From Opitutia bacterium (GTDB lineage: Bacteria; Verrucomicrobiota; Verrucomicrobiia; Opitutales; Opitutaceae), in the NCBI GenBank assembly GCA_947461205.1, contig CANHJG010000052.1:1-33293 (forward strand): a stretch of DNA of 33,293 nucleotides, written 5' to 3'. Below, piece by piece: positions 1-8,666 of the stretch. The translations under genes were made by a program, and so were the position numbers. The notes beneath the pieces are model-generated. The model did no database searches. It worked only from the letters and a program-made list of their open reading frames with translations, and had not been told where the DNA came from. Position 1 is the first letter of the stretch. Each line of letters begins with the position of its first letter.

Positions 1-2
1 GC

Positions 3-640
3 GTCTGTGGGCATGGGGCCGTGCTCGCGGGTCTCGCAGTGAGGCTGGGAATGGATCCGGTGGATACGCGCGTGAGGAATGATCCGTTCGACGTCCGGTG
101 GCGCGAATACGCGCTCGGCGCGGAGTAATTTGGCGGGAAATAAAAATACCGGAAGCCCGGCACGATGGCGGGCGCGGTGAGGACCGGGGCGGGTTGCGCC
201 GAGGCTGCCCGGATGCGCGGCGGCAAAGGCCCGCGGGTGGAAATTCAAGTCAACGCCGACGGGACGATCGAGGTGCGGGTCGGCACGCAAGACCCCGGAA
301 CCGGTTCCCGCCCGGTGGTGCAGGTCGTGGCCGCGGAGATGCTCGGCCTCGAGAGCGTCACCGGGCGCATCGGCGACTCGCGGTTGCCGCCGAGCGACTC
401 GAACGGCGGGAGGCAGACGAAGGCAGCGGTGTCGCCGGCAATTTTTGACGCGGGTGAGGACGTGGTAGACGAGTTGAAAACACCAAGCGGCATCTACGAT
501 CCCCCGGAAAAACGGGAAGGCGGCGTGGGCGAAGATCGGCCATGGGTCGCTGCAGGCGCGCGGCAAATGGCGAACGGACTCTCGACCGACGACGCGGGCG
601 GGGACGCGCGAGAGGTCCACGCGCTCACGCTCGCGGTTGT
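3..640 (+). pseudogene. Decayed molybdopterin-binding subunit of a xanthine dehydrogenase/aldehyde oxidase family enzyme
   Basis: The third forward frame reads like the middle of a CoxL/XdhA/YagR-type large subunit that oxidises aldehydes or purines with a molybdenum cofactor. A family-like stretch, MDPVDTRVRNDP at about 51-86, is followed by a match to the cofactor domain (RVEIQVNADGTIEVRVGTQD at 234-293, then VVAAEMLGL, IGDSRLPPS and SPAIFDA). The frame is interrupted by TAA stops at 126-128 and 141-143, with homology continuing across both in the same frame. Similarity fades after about 560, and conserved positions are altered: the usual T in GTGxRT and the GGS before the next block are lost. 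The gene enters from the left of the window and its C-terminal half is missing. It is almost certainly non-functional. The exact subfamily is inferred from remembered consensus. Confidence 0.72.
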
Positions 641-643
641 GGA

Positions 644-722
644 GGGGGCGCCTGCGCGCGGGTGCCGAGCGCCTGCGCGCGGACGGCCGACGGGGAGCGC
701 CTGCGAGCGGACAGCCGACGGG
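644..722. repeat. Short GC-rich tandem repeat (unit 28 bp)
   Basis: Two adjacent 28-base copies lie at 667-694 and 695-722 and differ at two positions (GCGCGGACGG versus GCGAGCGGACAG in the middle). A shorter, diverged copy precedes them at about 644-666. The repeat sits between the dead oxidoreductase and the end of the HD phosphohydrolase gene. It is too small to be a mobile element. Confidence 0.6.
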
Positions 723-750
723 AGCGTTGGAATCCGCGGAAGCGTTGGGA

Positions 751-3366
751 CTACGCTTTGGCTTCGACGGTGGGCGGGGCTTCGCCGGGGGGGTAGGCGA
801 TGCGGGCGTGCAGCATGTTCAGGAGCGTGAACTGAAAACTATTCTTGATCTTCGTGATCTCTTCGAAGGTGAGCGGGGCTTCGTCGAGTTGGCCGTCGGC
901 GATGCGCTCGTTGACGATGCGGGCGATCAGGTCGTGGAGTGCTTCGGGAGTGGCTTGGCGGAGGGACCGTGAGGCGGCCTCGAGCCCGTCCGCAAGGGAG
1001 ATGACGGCGCTTTCTTTGAACTGGGGCCGGGGGCCGTTGTAGCGGAAGGCGGACTCGGGGATTTTCGAACGAGCCGGTTCAGCTTTCGCTTCGAGTGGGG
1101 CGGCCAAGGGCGTCGGCAGTTCGGTGATTTTCGCGGTGGAGCGGCGTTTGGCGGGAGCGGCGAAGGGGGCGGCCGAACGGTCGACGGCGAGTTGGTAGAA
1201 GTAGCGGACGAGGCTGGTGCCGTGGTGCTGGCGGATGACGTCGACGACGGCGCGGGGGAGGTTATGCTGGTGGGCGAGTTCCACGCCGTCGGGCACGTGC
1301 TGCTGGATGATGCGGGCGGATTCGGCGGGGGCACGGGCGTCGTGGGGGTTGACGCCGTCGCGCTGGTTTTCGGCGAAGTCGGAGGCGTGGGCGGTTTTAC
1401 CGACATCGTGGAACAGGGCGCAGACGCGGGCGAGGAGGGGGTTGGCACCGATGGCGTTGCAGGCGTTTTCGGAGAGCTGGGCAACGACGAGGGAGTGGTG
1501 GTAGGTGCCGGGCGCGTCGAGCTGCATGCGGCGGAGCAGCGGGTGATTGTAGTCGGTGAGTTCGAGGAGCGTGATGTCCGTGGTGCGCTTGAAGAGGGAT
1601 TCGAGGATCGGGAGGAGGCCGACGACGGCGACGCCGGTGAGGAGACCGGTGGCGAGGCCGGCGGTCATCTGGCGGGCGAGGGTGTCGGCGGGCGTCTGGT
1701 CGGCGATGCCGATGAGGGCGGCGAAGGCGGCGACGGTGAGACCGCCGGCGCCGGCGGCGCGGACGACGCGGCCGCGGCGGCGGGCGTCGCGGCCTAGGGA
1801 GATGGCGACCAGCGAGGCGAGGAAGGTGAGGACGAGGAGGTCGAGGCGGTTGCCGTAGATGACGCCGGTGAAAATGGAGATGAACAGCGCCATGAAGATA
1901 CCGGAGCCGGCGTCGATGAGGATGGCGACGATGAGCGGGGCGAGGGCGGTGGGGGCGACGTAGGGGAGGGTGCTGGCCCAGGAGCCGTCGCGCACGAAGA
2001 ACTCGGCGCCGCCGAGGGAGTAGTTGGCGCGGACGAGGGCGAGGTTGGCGATGACGACGAGGGCGAGGAGGCCGCAGCGGACGTTGGAGCGGAGCGTCTC
2101 CGCATCTTCGATACGGATGTAGATGAGGGAGGCGAGGACCATCGCGAGCACGAGGAGCACGCGGCCGAAGAGCGTGAGGCCCTCGTTGAGTTCGGTATCG
2201 CCGTGGTCGAGCAGATAGCGGCGGTGGGCCTGGAATAGCTCGTGTTGTTCGGGGGTGACGCGGTCGCCGGGCTCGATGATGGTTTGGCCGCGGTTGACGG
2301 TGACAGTGACGGGTTTGAGGGTGCGTTGGGCGGCGTCGAGGCCGGCCTGCGTGGCGGCGCGGTCGAAGAGGACGTTGGGCGTGAGGCCAAAGCGGAAAAC
2401 CCGGAAGACGGCCTGGGCGGAAGGACGGGACACGCCGTCCGTGGCGAGGCTCACGCGCAGGAGGGTGAGGGCGTCTTCCATCGATAGCACGGAACGCGGG
2501 GTGGTGGCGGGCGGGGCGTTGGTCGGGGTGGGCGGAACGGGGAGGGAGGCGGCAACGGACGTGGCCAGCGAGGGCACAAGAACGTCCGCCGGCGCGGGGC
2601 GGGCGATTTGGAAGACGAGGGCGCCGCCGGTGCCGGTGCCGGCAAGTGTGGCATCGGCGACGCCCTGGGCGTAGATGTCGCGGAGGGTGGCGAGGCCGTT
2701 CTCGAAGAGCGCGGCGCGGGCCTGGCCGTCGCCGATGGCGAGGAGCGCCGCGATGTCCTCGGCGGTGGCGTGGTAGGGGCCGCGGACGTTGAAGGCTTCG
2801 GCGATGGCAGCGAGTTCCGGGCGGCGGGTGGCGAAGGTGGCGGGTGGCGCGTCCGACGAAATCGCGGGCAGCGGAACGGTGGGCGCGGACAGGGCCGGGC
2901 GGCTCGAGGCGTTGGCCGCGGTGGTGGGGTGGGCGGCGTCGTGGAGGTCGAGTTGGAGGAGGAAGGCGCGGGCGGCGAGTTCGAAGCGGCCAAATGATTC
3001 GGTCTCCAGGCGATAGACCGGGGGGACGCGGTCGAGGAACTGGTCGCGGGCGGCGCGGGTTTTCTCCTCGCTTTCGTAGGTGAAGGAGGCGCGGGCGGTG
3101 ACGCGGACGGTGGCGAGCTGATTGGGTAGGACGGCGAAGTTGGACGTGGTCATGCCGGCCCAGCTGATGAGGACGATGGCGACGACGGTGACGACGAAGA
3201 TGAGGGCGGAGACGAGGCGGTTGCGGTCGAGGAATTCTCGGGTGGCAGAGCGGGCGGCGTTGGCGCTGGAGGCGGAGTGAGGGGCCGGACCGCCGGACGC
3301 AGACTCACCGGCGTGGCGGGCGTGGAGGCCGCCGAGGAGAAGTTTGAGTTGGTGACGGACGGACAT
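751..3366 (-). CDS. 7TM-HD family metal-dependent phosphohydrolase (PgpH-like, HDIG domain)
   Basis: The 871-residue membrane protein has the PgpH/YqfF architecture. A cytoplasmic N-terminus is followed by a transmembrane helix at about 51-71, a long extracytoplasmic 7TMR-HDED domain to about 395, a cluster of membrane helices at about 398-590, and a cytoplasmic HD domain. The HD signature is visible: GTYHHS at 620-625 and the metal-binding HD pair in LFHDVGK (653-654), followed by DFAENQ. PgpH members hydrolyse cyclic di-AMP, so a role in c-di-AMP turnover is the best guess; family membership is firm but the substrate is inferred. The HDED domain contains Pro/Ala-rich linkers (about 145-180 and 275-292) that lengthen it relative to the Firmicutes proteins. 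The ATG start places a basic stretch before the first helix. It has no obvious operon partner here. Confidence 0.9.
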   Translation of the reverse strand: MSVRHQLKLLLGGLHARHAGESASGGPAPHSASSANAARSATREFLDRNRLVSALIFVVTVVAIVLISWAGMTTSNFAVLPNQLATVRVTARASFTYESEEKTRAARDQFLDRVPPVYRLETESFGRFELAARAFLLQLDLHDAAHPTTAANASSRPALSAPTVPLPAISSDAPPATFATRRPELAAIAEAFNVRGPYHATAEDIAALLAIGDGQARAALFENGLATLRDIYAQGVADATLAGTGTGGALVFQIARPAPADVLVPSLATSVAASLPVPPTPTNAPPATTPRSVLSMEDALTLLRVSLATDGVSRPSAQAVFRVFRFGLTPNVLFDRAATQAGLDAAQRTLKPVTVTVNRGQTIIEPGDRVTPEQHELFQAHRRYLLDHGDTELNEGLTLFGRVLLVLAMVLASLIYIRIEDAETLRSNVRCGLLALVVIANLALVRANYSLGGAEFFVRDGSWASTLPYVAPTALAPLIVAILIDAGSGIFMALFISIFTGVIYGNRLDLLVLTFLASLVAISLGRDARRRGRVVRAAGAGGLTVAAFAALIGIADQTPADTLARQMTAGLATGLLTGVAVVGLLPILESLFKRTTDITLLELTDYNHPLLRRMQLDAPGTYHHSLVVAQLSENACNAIGANPLLARVCALFHDVGKTAHASDFAENQRDGVNPHDARAPAESARIIQQHVPDGVELAHQHNLPRAVVDVIRQHHGTSLVRYFYQLAVDRSAAPFAAPAKRRSTAKITELPTPLAAPLEAKAEPARSKIPESAFRYNGPRPQFKESAVISLADGLEAASRSLRQATPEALHDLIARIVNERIADGQLDEAPLTFEEITKIKNSFQFTLLNMLHARIAYPPGEAPPTVEAKA

Positions 3367-3440
3367 GGGAGGAGGCGCGAAGGACCGCTGACTGACGAGG
3401 TCCAGCCTCAGACGATTTGGGGTTGGAGAGCAATCGGCAA

Positions 3441-3989
3441 TCAGAGGTGCCCGAACCGGGTGGCGGCGAGCGGCGCGTTGGGCAGGTTGAAGCTACCTCG
3501 AATTAGTGGACCGAAAACCGGGTTGACGGGTAGCGGTTTGGTCGCTTCCGAGGACAGGAGCCGAAGAGCTTGCCGCCGGACGTGATCAAACAGCGGATAC
3601 CCCCGGAGCAATGACTCCACCGCGAACCGATGACGCAGATCGTGCATGCGCGGCCCATGGCCGCCAGATTGGACTCGCAGGCCGATCTGGTGGGATAGTT
3701 CCCAAAATATTCGATCCAGGCTCGTCGCATGGACCCGACGCCCTCTCCTCGAGGCGAAGACGTGGGAAACAGGACCGTAGCCGTATTTTGCGAGGTATTT
3801 TCGCTGACGCCGTTTGTAGTCGGCGAGCGCGACAACCGAGGACCGGTGCAACGGGACCAAGCGAGTCTTCGCGAACTTGGTTTCGTGGACGGTGATGAAT
3901 CCCGCCGCCCAGTCGAGGTGCTCACATGGCAGGTTCAAAACCTCGCTCACGCGCATTCCCGTGACGGCCAGCAATCCAAAGATCCAGTG
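3441..3989 (-). pseudogene. Truncated tyrosine recombinase/integrase (catalytic domain remnant)
   Basis: Homology starts at about 3989 with the reading IFGLLAVTGMRVSEVLNL, the first catalytic-arginine box, immediately downstream of an in-frame TAA at 3990-3992. The hairpin lysine segment (TKFAKTRLVPLH) and the HxxR box (HDLRHRFAVE) follow. After LLRGY (about 3597) the expected region with the second His/Trp and the nucleophilic tyrosine is replaced by unrelated sequence up to the stop at 3441. The N-terminal core-binding domain is also absent. Three of the catalytic residues are present, but a recombinase cannot work without the tyrosine. It is therefore a remnant of an integrase-type mobile element, with no identifiable attachment sites or terminal repeats. 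Confidence 0.8.
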
Positions 3990-4029
3990 TTAGGTCCAAC
4001 GGCAGAAGGCTCGCGATCGAAGGGCGCTG

Positions 4030-4325
4030 CAAGGCCGCCTCGGTCAATCACCCATCGGGCGATATCTTCATCTCCGAGCTCGCGGAGGGCACGGTCGGGC
4101 AGGATTTCCAGCGTCCGCTTGATGCGGATCTGGTTGGCCAAGTAACGGGCGATGCGTAAGTGGATGGCTTCGGTCGCGCGCACGAAACCGAGGCGGTTGA
4201 TTGCGAAACCTCCGACCACCCGCGGAGGCGACACCGCTGCGATTGAGTTCCCGTGCGAGCGAAACCAAGTCGGCGTCGGTCGGGACGCGGCTTATTTCCC
4301 GGTCCTGTTCAGGTTCGCCGTCCAT
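4030..4325 (-). pseudogene. Frameshifted nucleotidyltransferase-like gene remnant
   Basis: Reading leftward from the ATG at 4325, the first frame gives PTDADLVSLARELNRSGVAS. Homology then moves to a second frame, VVGGFAINRLGFVRATEAIH, followed by LANQIRIKRTLEILPDRALRELGDEDIARWVI. This matches the N-terminal part of MNT-type nucleotidyltransferases, in which GGFA and a downstream DxD-like motif bind metal and nucleotide. The shift is explained by one extra base in the CCC run at 4219-4221. The normal ATEDIDLLI segment reads ATEAIHLRI, so both catalytic aspartates are gone as well. The C-terminal part is missing where the recombinase remnant begins. Family assignment is from remembered consensus. 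Loss of function is clear from the frame break and the missing residues. Confidence 0.68.
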
Positions 4326-4593
4326 GGAGTGCAGGCTTCGTTACGGGCGAATTTGAAAACGCCCTTGGGCTGTCCGCGGCCCCGGGCCAACCGGGCGGCG
4401 GTGCGCTGGAGACGAGCGGAGCGTGGCCCAGGCGTCTGACGTAACGTCCCGATGGTTTTGATGGCTGGCTGGTCCACGGGGGCGGGGCGCGACCAGCGAG
4501 CAGGATCAAGCGCGGCCCGGCTCAACGCAGACGGCCCCGCTGCAGGAGGCAGACGACGAGTGGCGTCGGCGGGGTAGCCGCCTTCGGGGGAAA
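4326..4593. other. Intergenic region downstream of ilvD
   Basis: No coding signal beyond antisense open frames, no T-rich terminator and no repeat were recognised. A weak inverted repeat (GGCGG/CCGCC, about 4567-4581) lies just beyond the ilvD stop but lacks a U-tract. Confidence 0.4.
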
Positions 4594-6312
4594 TCAGAGG
4601 TTCTTGTCCGTCACCGCGCCCTCCGAGGCCGTGCTGACGAGCTTCGCGTATTTGGCGAGGACGCCGCGGGTTTCTTTCGGCGGGAGCGGCTTGAAGGCGG
4701 CCAGACGGGCGGCGTAGTCGGCTGCGGGGATGAGGAGGCTTATCGTGTTTTTGACGGCATCGATTTCGATGAGGTCGCCGTTGTGCACGATGCCGATGGG
4801 ACCGCCTTTCGCGGCTTCGGGGGTGATATGGCCGACGTCGAAACCGTGCGAGCCGCCGGAGAAGCGGCCGTCGGTGATGAGGGCGACGTCTTTGATGAGG
4901 CCGCGGCCGGCAATGGCGCTGGTGGGTGAGAGCATTTCGCGCATGCCGGGTCCGCCGACGGGGCCTTCGTTGCGGATAACGACCACGTCGCCTTTGACGA
5001 CGTCGCCGCGGAGGACGCCCTGGAGCGCGTCTTCCTCGCCTTCGTAGACCTTGGCGGGGCCTTTGAAATACAGGCCTTCCTTGCCGGTGATTTTGCCGAC
5101 GGCGCCGCCGGGGGCGAGGTTGCCGTGGAGGACGCGGAGGTGGGTGTCGGCCTTGATGGGTTTGTCCCAGGGGCGGATGACGTCCTGCTGGTCGGGGTAG
5201 GACGGGTAGGGCTGCACGTCTTTGAGGGACTCGGCGACAGTCTCGCCGGAAACGGTGAGGCACTCGCCGTGGAGCAGGCCGCGGTCGAGAAGGATCTTCA
5301 TCATCGGGCGGATGCCGCCGATGCGGATGAGGTGGGCCATGCCGTATTTGCCGAAGGGCTTGACGTCGGCAAGGAGCGGGACGCGGTCGCCGATGGTCTT
5401 GAAGTCGGCCAGGGTGAGCGGGACCTCGGCGGAATGGGCGATGGCGAGGAGGTGGAGAATGAGATTGGTCGAGCCGCCGAGCGCGAGGCAGACGGTGATG
5501 GAATTCTCGAAGGCTTGGCGCGTGAGAATATCGCGGGGCTTGATGCCTTTTTTGAGCATGGCCATGACGGCGGCGCCGGCGCGCTCGCAGTCTTGGCGTT
5601 TTTCTTGGCCGACGGCGAGTTGGGCGCTGCTGTTGGGGAGGCTCATGCCGAGGGCCTCGATGGCGGTGGCCATGGTGTTGGCGGTATACATGCCGCCGCA
5701 GGAACCGGGGCCGGGGATGGCGCTGGCCTCGACGTCGCGGAGGCCGGCGTCGTCGATCTCGCCCTTGGCGTGTTTGCCGACGGCTTCGAAGACGGAGACG
5801 ATGTCGAGGGGCTTCTTGTGATCGCAGTCGCTGGGCGTGAAGCCGGGGAGAATGCTGCCGCCGTAAATGAAGACGGCGGGGCGGTTGAGGCGGGCGATGG
5901 CCATCATGCAACCGGGCATGTTTTTGTCGCAGCCACCGATGGCGACGAGGCCGTCGAAGCCCTCGGCGGCGACGGCGGTCTCGATCGAGTCGGCGATGAC
6001 GTCGCGCGAGACGAGGGAGTAGCGCATGCCCTGGGTGCCCATGCTGATGCCGTCGGTGACGGTGATGGTGTTGAAATAAACGGCTTTGCCGCCGGCGGCG
6101 TTGATGCCCTTTTGCGCGTGCTCGCTGAGTTCGCCGAGGTGGACGTTGCAGGGCGTCATGTTGCTGGCGGACGAGGCGACGGCGATCTGGGGTTTTTTGA
6201 AATCCTCGTCGGTGAAGCCGACGGCGCGCAGCATGGAGCGAGCGGGGGCGCGGTCATGGCCGTCGACGACGACGGAGGAGTGCGGGCGGAGGGAGTGAGC
6301 GGTTTGGCACAT
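4594..6312 (-). CDS. ilvD: Dihydroxy-acid dehydratase
   Basis: The enzyme dehydrates 2,3-dihydroxy-isovalerate and 2,3-dihydroxy-3-methylvalerate in valine and isoleucine synthesis, in the cytoplasm. With the ATG at 6312 (MCQTAHSLRPHS) the product has 572 residues, normal for the family. The frame is open further upstream, but that extension is low-complexity and unlike IlvD. The three iron-sulfur ligand motifs are present: TPCN (Cys55), GGCDKNMPG (Cys128, with the lysine expected to be carbamylated at 130) and GSCGGMYTANT (Cys205). The CDKNMPG form is the type associated with the [2Fe-2S], plant-like IlvD rather than the enterobacterial [4Fe-4S] form. The gene stands alone and divergent from scpB; no other ilv genes are in the window. 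Confidence 0.96.
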   Translation of the reverse strand: MCQTAHSLRPHSSVVVDGHDRAPARSMLRAVGFTDEDFKKPQIAVASSASNMTPCNVHLGELSEHAQKGINAAGGKAVYFNTITVTDGISMGTQGMRYSLVSRDVIADSIETAVAAEGFDGLVAIGGCDKNMPGCMMAIARLNRPAVFIYGGSILPGFTPSDCDHKKPLDIVSVFEAVGKHAKGEIDDAGLRDVEASAIPGPGSCGGMYTANTMATAIEALGMSLPNSSAQLAVGQEKRQDCERAGAAVMAMLKKGIKPRDILTRQAFENSITVCLALGGSTNLILHLLAIAHSAEVPLTLADFKTIGDRVPLLADVKPFGKYGMAHLIRIGGIRPMMKILLDRGLLHGECLTVSGETVAESLKDVQPYPSYPDQQDVIRPWDKPIKADTHLRVLHGNLAPGGAVGKITGKEGLYFKGPAKVYEGEEDALQGVLRGDVVKGDVVVIRNEGPVGGPGMREMLSPTSAIAGRGLIKDVALITDGRFSGGSHGFDVGHITPEAAKGGPIGIVHNGDLIEIDAVKNTISLLIPAADYAARLAAFKPLPPKETRGVLAKYAKLVSTASEGAVTDKNL

Positions 6313-6538
6313 GGGAGGCGGGCGGGGAGTTGAAAGGTGAAGGGCGAAAGATGCAGGCCGAAGAGGCGAGGGCAAGGGCGGGCGTGGAGTGGAGGGACGG
6401 AGCGTGCGGTAACGGAGAGTCCAGCGCCACGGGGGGCGGGGCAAGGCTGTTTGCAGCGGGCGCGGGCAAGGGGGGGACTCGTTTTCGTGGTTGCGTGAGG
6501 GAATGGGCGCCGCATTCACTGACGGCGACTTTACCCGC
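6313..6538. other. Divergent intergenic region between ilvD and scpB
   Basis: This 226-base gap should hold the promoters of both ilvD (leftward) and scpB (rightward). The plus strand is strikingly purine-rich from about 6313 to 6420. I could not pick a convincing -35/-10 pair, leader peptide or riboswitch. Confidence 0.35.
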
Positions 6539-7546
6539 ATGGCGTTCAATCTGAAAAAAGTGCTGAAGGCATTGCTGCTTTCGACCAACCAACCGCTCTC
6601 GATCAAGGACGTGCAGGCTGCGTTTACGCGTTTTCACGATCAGGCGGCGGCGGCGCCGTCGACCGGCACCGTCGAGCCACCGGTGGCCGGAACGGACGGA
6701 GACCGGGCGGTAGCCACCGCAGCGGCGGCCAGTGACGCGGGATCGGCGGCCGCGAACGCCGAGCAGGGCCGTGACGTGGTCGCGGCGGTCGCGGGCGCGC
6801 CGGTGGACGAAGTGGCGGAGGTTCCCGTCGAGACCTCATCGGAGAAGGATCCGGAGCTCTACGCTGAGGTGCCGTCACTCGTCACGGCGACGCAGATACG
6901 CGAGGCGATGGCCCAGATCGCCGAGGAGGTGCGCGTGGCGGACGAGGGGTTGCTGCTCATCGAGGGCAATGCGGGCTACCGTCTGATGACGCATCCGCGG
7001 TTCGGGCGCTGGTTGCGGATTTTGCGGCAGGAACCGCCTCCGGTGAAGTTGAGCCAGTCGGCGATCGAGACGCTGGCGGTGGTGGCCTATCGCCAGCCGG
7101 TGACACGCAGCGAGATTGAGACGATCCGCGGGGTGTCGGCCGAGGCGGGCCTCAGCAAGCTGCTGGAGCGCGAGCTGGTTTACATCACGGGGCGGGCGGA
7201 CACGCCGGGCCGGCCGATTCAATACGGGACGACGGATCAGTTTTTGGAGTTTATCGGGATCAAGTCGCTCGACGAGATGCCGGCGTCGGACGTGTTGTCG
7301 TCGCGGCAGATCGACGAGTGGTTGAAGACGTCGACGACGACGCCCAAGCCGAACGACCACGACATGGGGTTGGACGAGGAGGAGCAGCTGTCGCTGGAGC
7401 CGGTGGTGGTAGCCGACAGCGGCGAGGTGCTGGTCCCGGCGGTGGCCGAGGCTGCGGCGGAGAGTGATGCGCCCGCCGCGGTTTCGCCGCCCGAAGAATC
7501 GGCGCCCAGCGCCTCGATCCAACCCGAAACGCCCGCGCAGCCTTAA
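6539..7546 (+). CDS. scpB: Segregation and condensation protein B
   Basis: ScpB is the winged-helix kleisin-associated subunit of the SMC-ScpA-ScpB condensin that organises the chromosome. The N-terminal helix (MAFNLKKVLKALLLSTNQPLS) and the second half (LVTATQIREAMAQIAEEV through TDQFLEFIGIKSLDEMP, about 114-247) match the family, including the core AIETLAVVAYRQPVTRSEIE. ATG 6539 was chosen because it begins the conserved sequence; in-frame ATGs at 6491 and 6503 add only poorly conserved residues. At 335 residues the protein is longer than the usual roughly 200. The extra length is an Ala/Val/Glu-rich insertion at about 35-112 and an acidic/Pro-rich tail after 275. The stop is one base before the pheA start, so the two are probably co-transcribed. 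Confidence 0.93.
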   Translation: MAFNLKKVLKALLLSTNQPLSIKDVQAAFTRFHDQAAAAPSTGTVEPPVAGTDGDRAVATAAAASDAGSAAANAEQGRDVVAAVAGAPVDEVAEVPVETSSEKDPELYAEVPSLVTATQIREAMAQIAEEVRVADEGLLLIEGNAGYRLMTHPRFGRWLRILRQEPPPVKLSQSAIETLAVVAYRQPVTRSEIETIRGVSAEAGLSKLLERELVYITGRADTPGRPIQYGTTDQFLEFIGIKSLDEMPASDVLSSRQIDEWLKTSTTTPKPNDHDMGLDEEEQLSLEPVVVADSGEVLVPAVAEAAAESDAPAAVSPPEESAPSASIQPETPAQP

Positions 7547-7547
7547 C

Positions 7548-8627
7548 ATGGACCTCGAGCCTATCCGCAAACAGATCGACCACATCGACCGGCAGCTGGT
7601 GGAGATGATCAACCAGCGTCTCGCGCTGGCGGCCGAGATCGGAAAAGTGAAACGCAGCGCGGGCGGGCAGATTTATGTCGCCGAGCGGGAGGATGCGGTG
7701 ATCCGGAAGGTGACCGGTCAAAACGGGGGGCCGATCAAGCACGAGGCGTTGCGGGCGATTTACCGGGAGATCATGTCGGCGGCGATCGCGTTGGAGAAGC
7801 CGCTCGTGATCGCGTATCTGGGGCCCGAGGCGAGCAACACGCACGCGGCGGCGATGAAAAAATTCGGGGCGAGCGTGGACTATCACCCGATGGCGACGGT
7901 GAGCGACATTTTTACGGCGGTGGAAAAAAACGAGACCGACTATGCGGTGATTCCGATCGAGAACTCGACGGAGGGCTCGGTGCGCGAGGCGCTCGACAGT
8001 TTTGTGGAGAGCGACCTGAAGATTGTCGCGCAGATCTATCTTGAGATCAACCACGCGTTGATTTCGAACTCACGGCTCGAGGAGATTGAGCGGGTGTATT
8101 CGAAGGACCAGGCGCTGGCGCAGTGCCGGCATTGGCTGCAGCGGCACCTGCCCCACGCGCAACTCGTGGATGCGCCGAGCACGTCGCGGGCGGTGCAGAT
8201 CGCCAAGGCCGAGCCGGGCACGGCGGCGGTGGCGAGCGAACTGGCGGCGGAGTTTCATGGCGTGCCGGTCGTCGAGCGCAACATCCAGGACAAGGCGGAT
8301 AACACGACGCGGTTTTTCGTGATCGGAAAACGCGCCTCGGGGGCGGTGGGCGGTGGCAAGGATCTCACGAGTCTGCTGGTATCGCTGGGCGACGAGGCGG
8401 CCTCGCACTCCGGGGCCTTGCTGAAAATGCTCATGCCGCTCGCGGAACGCGGAATCAATCTTTCGAAAATCGAGTCGCGCCCGAGCAAGAAGCGGCCGTG
8501 GGACTATTACTTCTTCCTCGATGTGACGGGGCACTACGAGGACCCGGCGATGAAAGAGGCGCTCGCGCAGCTGAAGAAATTTTGCCCGCTCGTGAAATGG
8601 CTGGGCAGTTATCCGGCCGTGAGCTGA
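7548..8627 (+). CDS. pheA: Bifunctional chorismate mutase/prephenate dehydratase (P-protein)
   Basis: The protein converts chorismate to prephenate and then to phenylpyruvate in phenylalanine synthesis. Three domains are visible in its 359 residues. An AroQ-type chorismate mutase occupies 1-85 (RKQIDHIDRQLVEMINQRL). The prephenate dehydratase spans about 87-265 and contains NSTEGSV and the catalytic NTTRFFVIG. A C-terminal ACT regulatory domain carries the phenylalanine-binding elements SGALLKML and KIESRPSK. Allosteric feedback inhibition by phenylalanine is expected from the ACT motifs. The ATG at 7548 lies one base after the scpB stop. No transcription attenuator or leader peptide is visible, which fits its position as second gene of an operon. 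Confidence 0.96.
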   Translation: MDLEPIRKQIDHIDRQLVEMINQRLALAAEIGKVKRSAGGQIYVAEREDAVIRKVTGQNGGPIKHEALRAIYREIMSAAIALEKPLVIAYLGPEASNTHAAAMKKFGASVDYHPMATVSDIFTAVEKNETDYAVIPIENSTEGSVREALDSFVESDLKIVAQIYLEINHALISNSRLEEIERVYSKDQALAQCRHWLQRHLPHAQLVDAPSTSRAVQIAKAEPGTAAVASELAAEFHGVPVVERNIQDKADNTTRFFVIGKRASGAVGGGKDLTSLLVSLGDEAASHSGALLKMLMPLAERGINLSKIESRPSKKRPWDYYFFLDVTGHYEDPAMKEALAQLKKFCPLVKWLGSYPAVS

Positions 8628-8666
8628 AGGGGAGCCGTTGGGGGAGCGCGCGTCGTCGCCCCGGCG

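Noticed and set aside
4030-4234. DUF1127-like small protein
   Set aside because: The LPDRALRELGDEDIARWV segment superficially resembles DUF1127, but the preceding VVGGFAINRLGFVRATE fits nucleotidyltransferases and explains the whole stretch across the frameshift.
5125-6333. A 402-codon plus-strand frame opposite ilvD
   Set aside because: It is the complement of conserved IlvD codons, has no family features and has no plausible start context.
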